Assembly: GCA_963715815.1 (NCBI GenBank)
Contig: OY970278.1
Coordinates: 1,116,001-1,180,000 of the forward strand
Reading direction: 5' to 3'
Length of the DNA stretch: 64,000 nucleotides
From: JAFAMS01 sp963715815
Lineage (GTDB): Bacteria > Vulcanimicrobiota > Vulcanimicrobiia > Vulcanimicrobiales > Vulcanimicrobiaceae
Part shown: positions 60,626 through 64,000 of the stretch, piece by piece
Position numbering within the stretch: position 1 is the stretch's first letter
Layout: every line of letters starts with the position of its first letter
Notes under the pieces: generated by a model
Seen by the model: the letters and a program-made list of their open reading frames with translations, nothing else
Databases searched by the model: none
What the model was told of the DNA's origin: nothing
Position numbers and translations under genes: made by a program

Positions 60626-61917
60626 TGCGCACCGTTTTCGCGCTTGCGTTGATCGCGTCGCTCGCCGCGCCGGCTGCGGCTTCGATTGATAAGTATCCGG
60701 CGACAACGATGATCGAGAACGTTCCGGCGCAAGTAGACGTGAACGCGACGCTTGCCGGCGTACAGATCATGCTTCCCGGGGGTCTGGATCGTCAGTCTGG
60801 TCAGCAGAATGGCTTTGCGGCACTGCTTGCAGAGGTCGTTGCGCAAACGCCGGTGGCGAGCGGCGAACGGTCGCGCCCCTTGCGCGAAGCGATCGCGGCG
60901 GCAGGCGCAAATCTGACCGTGAGCGTCGAGCCGCAGTACGTGCGCTATTACGTCGAAGGTTCGCCCGCAACGATTCGTACCGCACTCGCGCTCCTAGGCG
61001 GCGCGCTCGCAGCACCGGATTTTTCGCACGCGACGATTGCGCGCGCGCGTAAGACGCTCGCGTCACGCATCATCGACGCCAACGAGAGTCCGTTCGGCGT
61101 ACTTTCGGAGATGCTGCGGCGTTCGTACTACGCGGGCAGCGGCGCCGGATATGCGCCGCTCGGTTCGCTGGCGGTCGTTTCGAATGCGAGCTCGCCCGCA
61201 CTCAAGAAATTTTGGTCGGATAATTATCGAAGCGGCGGAGCGACGATCGCCGCCGCGGGTCGCGTCGATGCGGATATTGCGCGCGCCGCACTGGCCGTCG
61301 TCGCGCAGCTGCCTTCCGGCGCGCCGGCAGCGCTCACGCAACAGACGCTCGCGCCGACCGATCCGCCGATGCGCATCGTCACGCATCGCGACGTCGCGCT
61401 GCCCTGGGTCGGTGTCGGATTCGCTGCGCCTGCGCCCGGCGCCAAGGATTTTGCGGCGATGCTCGTCGTTCAGGCGATCGTTTCGACGCTTGGCCAAACG
61501 GATTCGATCGTCAGCCGCCCGGCGCTATTCCGTCCGATCAACGCCATCTATCAGTACGACGTGCGACCCGCGAATTTCATCATTTACGCGAGTGGCACCG
61601 GAATCGGTACGAGCGCGGGATGGCGCGAGATCTTCGAAGCGACAGACGTACTCGCGTCCAAGGCGCTCGATGCCTCGGTGATTCAGCGCTATCGCACGCT
61701 TGCGAGCGGTCAGTTCGTCATCGACAACATGACGCTCGAGGATCGCTCTGCGCTGATTGGCTGGGTCGCTCGCATGGGACTCGATCCCGACTATCCCAAC
61801 GGCGTTCTCGCGGCCATCGGCGCCGTGACGCCGGCCGACGTTCAGCGCGTCGTCAAAGCGTACTTGCAGAAGTACACGTTCGCGCTCGTTTTGCCGCGTA
61901 CACAAGAACAGCACTGA
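60622..61917 (+). CDS. M16-family peptidase-like protein lacking the zinc motif (second)
   Basis: The protein is 431 residues with a signal peptide (VFALALIASLAAPAAAS). It is a diverged paralogue of the preceding gene: GVQIMLPGGLDRQSGQQNGFAALLAEVV aligns with the M16 first helix, but HxxEH is again absent (GFAALLAEVV). Later features are SSPALKKFWSDNYRSGGATIAAAGRV and LPWVGVGFAAPAPGAKD. Two inactive halves side by side suggest a heterodimeric substrate-binding or scaffold role outside the cytoplasm. A catalytic M16 subunit might be encoded elsewhere. The stop overlaps the next gene's CTG start. Confidence 0.8.
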   Translation: MMRTVFALALIASLAAPAAASIDKYPATTMIENVPAQVDVNATLAGVQIMLPGGLDRQSGQQNGFAALLAEVVAQTPVASGERSRPLREAIAAAGANLTVSVEPQYVRYYVEGSPATIRTALALLGGALAAPDFSHATIARARKTLASRIIDANESPFGVLSEMLRRSYYAGSGAGYAPLGSLAVVSNASSPALKKFWSDNYRSGGATIAAAGRVDADIARAALAVVAQLPSGAPAALTQQTLAPTDPPMRIVTHRDVALPWVGVGFAAPAPGAKDFAAMLVVQAIVSTLGQTDSIVSRPALFRPINAIYQYDVRPANFIIYASGTGIGTSAGWREIFEATDVLASKALDASVIQRYRTLASGQFVIDNMTLEDRSALIGWVARMGLDPDYPNGVLAAIGAVTPADVQRVVKAYLQKYTFALVLPRTQEQH

Positions 61918-63068
61918 GCGTCGCCCTCGTCCACGACTATCTCAATCAGCGCGGCGGCGCCGAGCGCGTTTTCGCGCATATTGCGCGCGCATGGCCGGAG
62001 GCGCCGGTCTACACGGCGCTTTACGATGAGCGGTCGTGCGGCGATCTCGTCCCCGCGGCTCGCGTGCGCACCTCGTTTTTACAGCACGTGCCGTTCGGCA
62101 ATCGATTTTTCCGTGCACTCGCGCCCTTCTATCCGGCGGCATTCGAGCGTTTCGATCTCTCCGCGTACGAGCTTGTCGTCAGCTCGACGACCGCATGGGC
62201 GAAGGGCGTTCGCATCGCGCCGGGCGCCGTCCATGTCTGCTACATCAACACGCCGAGCCGCTTTCTGTTCGCGTACGATCGTTATGTTGGCGGATTCGGA
62301 TTACGCGAGCTTGCGCGGCCGCTCGTTGCGTCGCTTGCGGCGTGGGACCGGCGCGCCGCGCAGCGCCCAACGGCATTCATCGCGAACTCGCGCAACGTCG
62401 CGCAGCGCGTCCGGCAGTACTACGGACGCGAAGCGTTCGTTCTTCCGTGTCCGGCCGACGTGGACCGCTTTACGCTTGGTCGCGGCGAGGGTGATTATTT
62501 TCTCGTGCTCTCGCGATTGCTGCCGTATAAAGCGATCGATCGGGCTATCGATGCAGCAGCGCTCGCCGGCGTGAAACTTCGCATCGCGGGGAGCGGACCG
62601 GCGGAGGGTGTCCTGCGCGCACACGCGCGCCGTCGAGGTGCGACGACGGAGGTTCTCGGCTACGTTCCCGACGACCAAATCAATGCGCTGGTCGGCTCAG
62701 CACGCGCCGTGATCGTTCCGGGCGACGAAGACTTCGGGCTCGTTCCGCTCGAGGCGGCGGCCGCCGGTCGTCCCGCCATTGCCTTACGCGCAGGTGGTGC
62801 GCTCGAAACGATCGTCGATGGCGTTACGGGAACGTTTTTCGACGAAGGGAACGCCGCATCGCTCGCGCGCGTGCTCAAAGAATTTGAACCGGCACGCTTC
62901 GATCCGCAACGTCTGCGTGCGCACGCCGAAGAATTCGCGCCGGCGCGGTTCATCGAACGTCTACGCACGATGGTCGGCGAGATCGTGCAACGCAGCGAGA
63001 ATGGCACGCGCCGATTCGTCGCGCCGTCCGGCGCCGAATCGAGCGACTCCGAGCGCGCGCAAGCGTAG
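61914..63068 (+). CDS. GT4-family glycosyltransferase (CTG start)
   Basis: The product is 384 residues from CTG at 61914, which overlaps the previous stop as CTGA. The family N-terminus VALVHDYLNQRGGAERVF follows directly; no ATG, GTG or TTG lies between the upstream gene body and it. The nearest standard start, about 98 codons earlier, reads through the M16 gene in another frame. Donor-binding motifs are RLLPYKAIDRAIDAA near residue 200 and the EX7E-like GDEDFGLVPLEAAAAGRPAIA near residue 268. It probably adds mannose or another sugar in surface polysaccharide synthesis. Its 3' end overlaps the next gene on the other strand by 108 bases. Confidence 0.86.
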   Translation: MSVALVHDYLNQRGGAERVFAHIARAWPEAPVYTALYDERSCGDLVPAARVRTSFLQHVPFGNRFFRALAPFYPAAFERFDLSAYELVVSSTTAWAKGVRIAPGAVHVCYINTPSRFLFAYDRYVGGFGLRELARPLVASLAAWDRRAAQRPTAFIANSRNVAQRVRQYYGREAFVLPCPADVDRFTLGRGEGDYFLVLSRLLPYKAIDRAIDAAALAGVKLRIAGSGPAEGVLRAHARRRGATTEVLGYVPDDQINALVGSARAVIVPGDEDFGLVPLEAAAAGRPAIALRAGGALETIVDGVTGTFFDEGNAASLARVLKEFEPARFDPQRLRAHAEEFAPARFIERLRTMVGEIVQRSENGTRRFVAPSGAESSDSERAQA

Positions 63069-63947
63069 CGCGACGCGTTCGTCGTCGAGGACCTCGCGCA
63101 GCGCGTCGCGCCAGCCGGCGCGGTCGCGCGGATCGACGAGCAATGCCGCGTTGCCGGCGGCTTCCGGTAAAGCACTTGCACTCGAGGCAATGACGGGTGC
63201 ACCGCAGGCTTGCGCCTCGACGACGACGAGGCCGAAGCCTTCGGCGAGCGACGGCACGGCCACGCATGCCGCCCCGCGATAGAGATCCCGAAGCCGCGCG
63301 TCGTCGATTCCGGTCTCGATGAGAAGTGCAATTCCACGTGCGCGTGCTTCGCGCTCGGCCTCGAGCTCGAGCGATCCGACAATCACAAGCTGAATGTCGC
63401 GGCCTACAAATGCATCGTCGAACGACTCGATCAAGAAGCGTGCGTTTTTGCGCGGCTCGCCGGCACCGACCATCAACACATAGGGTGACGGTGGAAGCGT
63501 CTGCGGTGATTCGGGTTGGCCTGGGCCAAAGAACGCATCCGGTTCGAGTGGAATCGTGAGCACGCGTTCCGGGCGTACGTGCAGCTCGCGCTGAATCTGC
63601 AGCGCGCTCCACGTTGAATCGGTCGCGATGCGATCCGCCTCACGCGCCGCCCGCAGCAGCGGGTTGCGCACGCGACGGCGTGCGATCCAATTGACGCGCT
63701 CGTGCAACGCGAAGGTATCGTGAATATGTGCAAGTGAGGGCGCGGCGGCCCGAAAGCGAATCCCGTTCCAGGGATACCATATGACGTCATAAGCGTCGCG
63801 CTGGCGCGCACTGCGCGTCGGCTTGTCGATGCTGAGCAAACTAACGGCGACGCCCGTCTTTTCCGCCTCGCGCAACACGGCGCGAACGACGCGTCCCATT
63901 CCGCGCCGATCGTTGCGCAAATTGAGCGCATCGACCGCGAGCCGCAC
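62961..63947 (-). CDS. GT4-family glycosyltransferase
   Basis: This 328-residue glycosyltransferase of the GT-B fold has MRLAVDALNLRNDRRGMGR at the N-terminus, VLMVGAGEPRKNARFLIESF near residue 158 and the donor-binding EGFGLVVVEAQACGAPVIAS near residue 243. It is similar to mannosyl- or rhamnosyltransferases of O-antigen-like pathways. The GTG start at 63947 lies 2 bases after the stop of a partial gene upstream on the same strand. Together with the convergent glycosyltransferase this is probably the edge of a polysaccharide cluster continuing beyond the window. Confidence 0.86.
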   Translation of the reverse strand: MRLAVDALNLRNDRRGMGRVVRAVLREAEKTGVAVSLLSIDKPTRSARQRDAYDVIWYPWNGIRFRAAAPSLAHIHDTFALHERVNWIARRRVRNPLLRAAREADRIATDSTWSALQIQRELHVRPERVLTIPLEPDAFFGPGQPESPQTLPPSPYVLMVGAGEPRKNARFLIESFDDAFVGRDIQLVIVGSLELEAEREARARGIALLIETGIDDARLRDLYRGAACVAVPSLAEGFGLVVVEAQACGAPVIASSASALPEAAGNAALLVDPRDRAGWRDALREVLDDERVALRLRALGVARFGAGRRDESARAILAALHDLADHRA

Positions 63948-63949
63948 GT

Positions 63950-64000
63950 TTAGGTTTTTATTCCTGCGACGAGCAATAGCGCAAGCGTTATGCCGTTGAA
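63950..64000 (-). CDS. C-terminal end of a membrane protein (partial)
   Basis: The last 51 bases on the minus strand read FNGITLALLLVAGIKT and TAA, with no interruption from the window edge. This looks like a final membrane helix with a short basic tail. Position directly upstream of a glycosyltransferase suggests a polysaccharide polymerase or flippase, but 16 residues cannot establish this. Confidence 0.4.
   Translation of the reverse strand, partial: FNGITLALLLVAGIKT

Overview
The window is a gene-dense, high-GC (roughly 60 percent by eye) bacterial chromosome segment. It has short intergenic gaps, many start/stop overlaps of 1 to 4 bases, and frequent GTG and TTG starts. Content points to an aerobic or facultative heterotroph: 14-subunit type complex I, class II fumarase, succinate-semialdehyde dehydrogenase and many soluble oxidoreductases. 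The style would fit an uncultured high-GC lineage such as Candidatus Eremiobacterota, but that is an impression and no marker here proves it. I see no prophage, CRISPR array, transposase or intact insertion sequence. Layout: 1-8551 is the 3' half of a nuo operon (nuoG partial, then H to N), translationally coupled from gene to gene and followed without a gap by an esterase and a secreted metallophosphoesterase. 10.6-12.7 kb is a small accessory patch with palindromic repeats, two unknown genes and a PDZ protein. 12.7-20.5 kb holds catabolic genes: acyl-CoA ligase, serine hydrolase, a GntR/SDR divergent pair, an APH-like kinase, an O-methyltransferase, an RraA-like aldolase and a 2-hydroxyacid dehydrogenase. 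20.5-30.4 kb is mixed metabolism, including a formylglycine-generating enzyme with both catalytic cysteines, SSADH, FumC, RidA, an aldo/keto reductase and a PLP decarboxylase. 30.4-31.1 kb has a probable decayed gene beside crcB. 31.1-34.6 kb is a PucR regulator, a glutamine-synthetase-like enzyme and an EamA transporter, all overlapping. 34.6-37.4 kb is the most striking locus: an M-box Mg2+ riboswitch leads a two-gene unit encoding a soluble PRC/MgtE_N/CBS protein with no membrane channel, followed by an NRAMP-related transporter of the Mg2+ (NRMT) type. 37.4-48.3 kb contains IMPase, MATE, M50 protease, a TPR/ATP-grasp protein, D-tartrate dehydratase, an extradiol dioxygenase-like protein, a shortened Gre factor, a PilZ protein, tRNA-Ser(UGA) and an AzgA-type permease. 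48.3-57.4 kb is largely housekeeping: Sua5/TsaC, SerS, MoeA, a BON lipoprotein, an aminotransferase, a phosphoesterase, TPR, thioesterase, SmpB, TilS and Hpt. 57.4-64 kb is FtsH, two M16-like proteins without the zinc motif, and two glycosyltransferases. A recurring feature is that serS, the IMPase gene and one glycosyltransferase gene can only be full length if translation starts at CTG, and the FGE gene seems to need another non-standard start. Annotation with only ATG, GTG and TTG would shorten or misplace these proteins.
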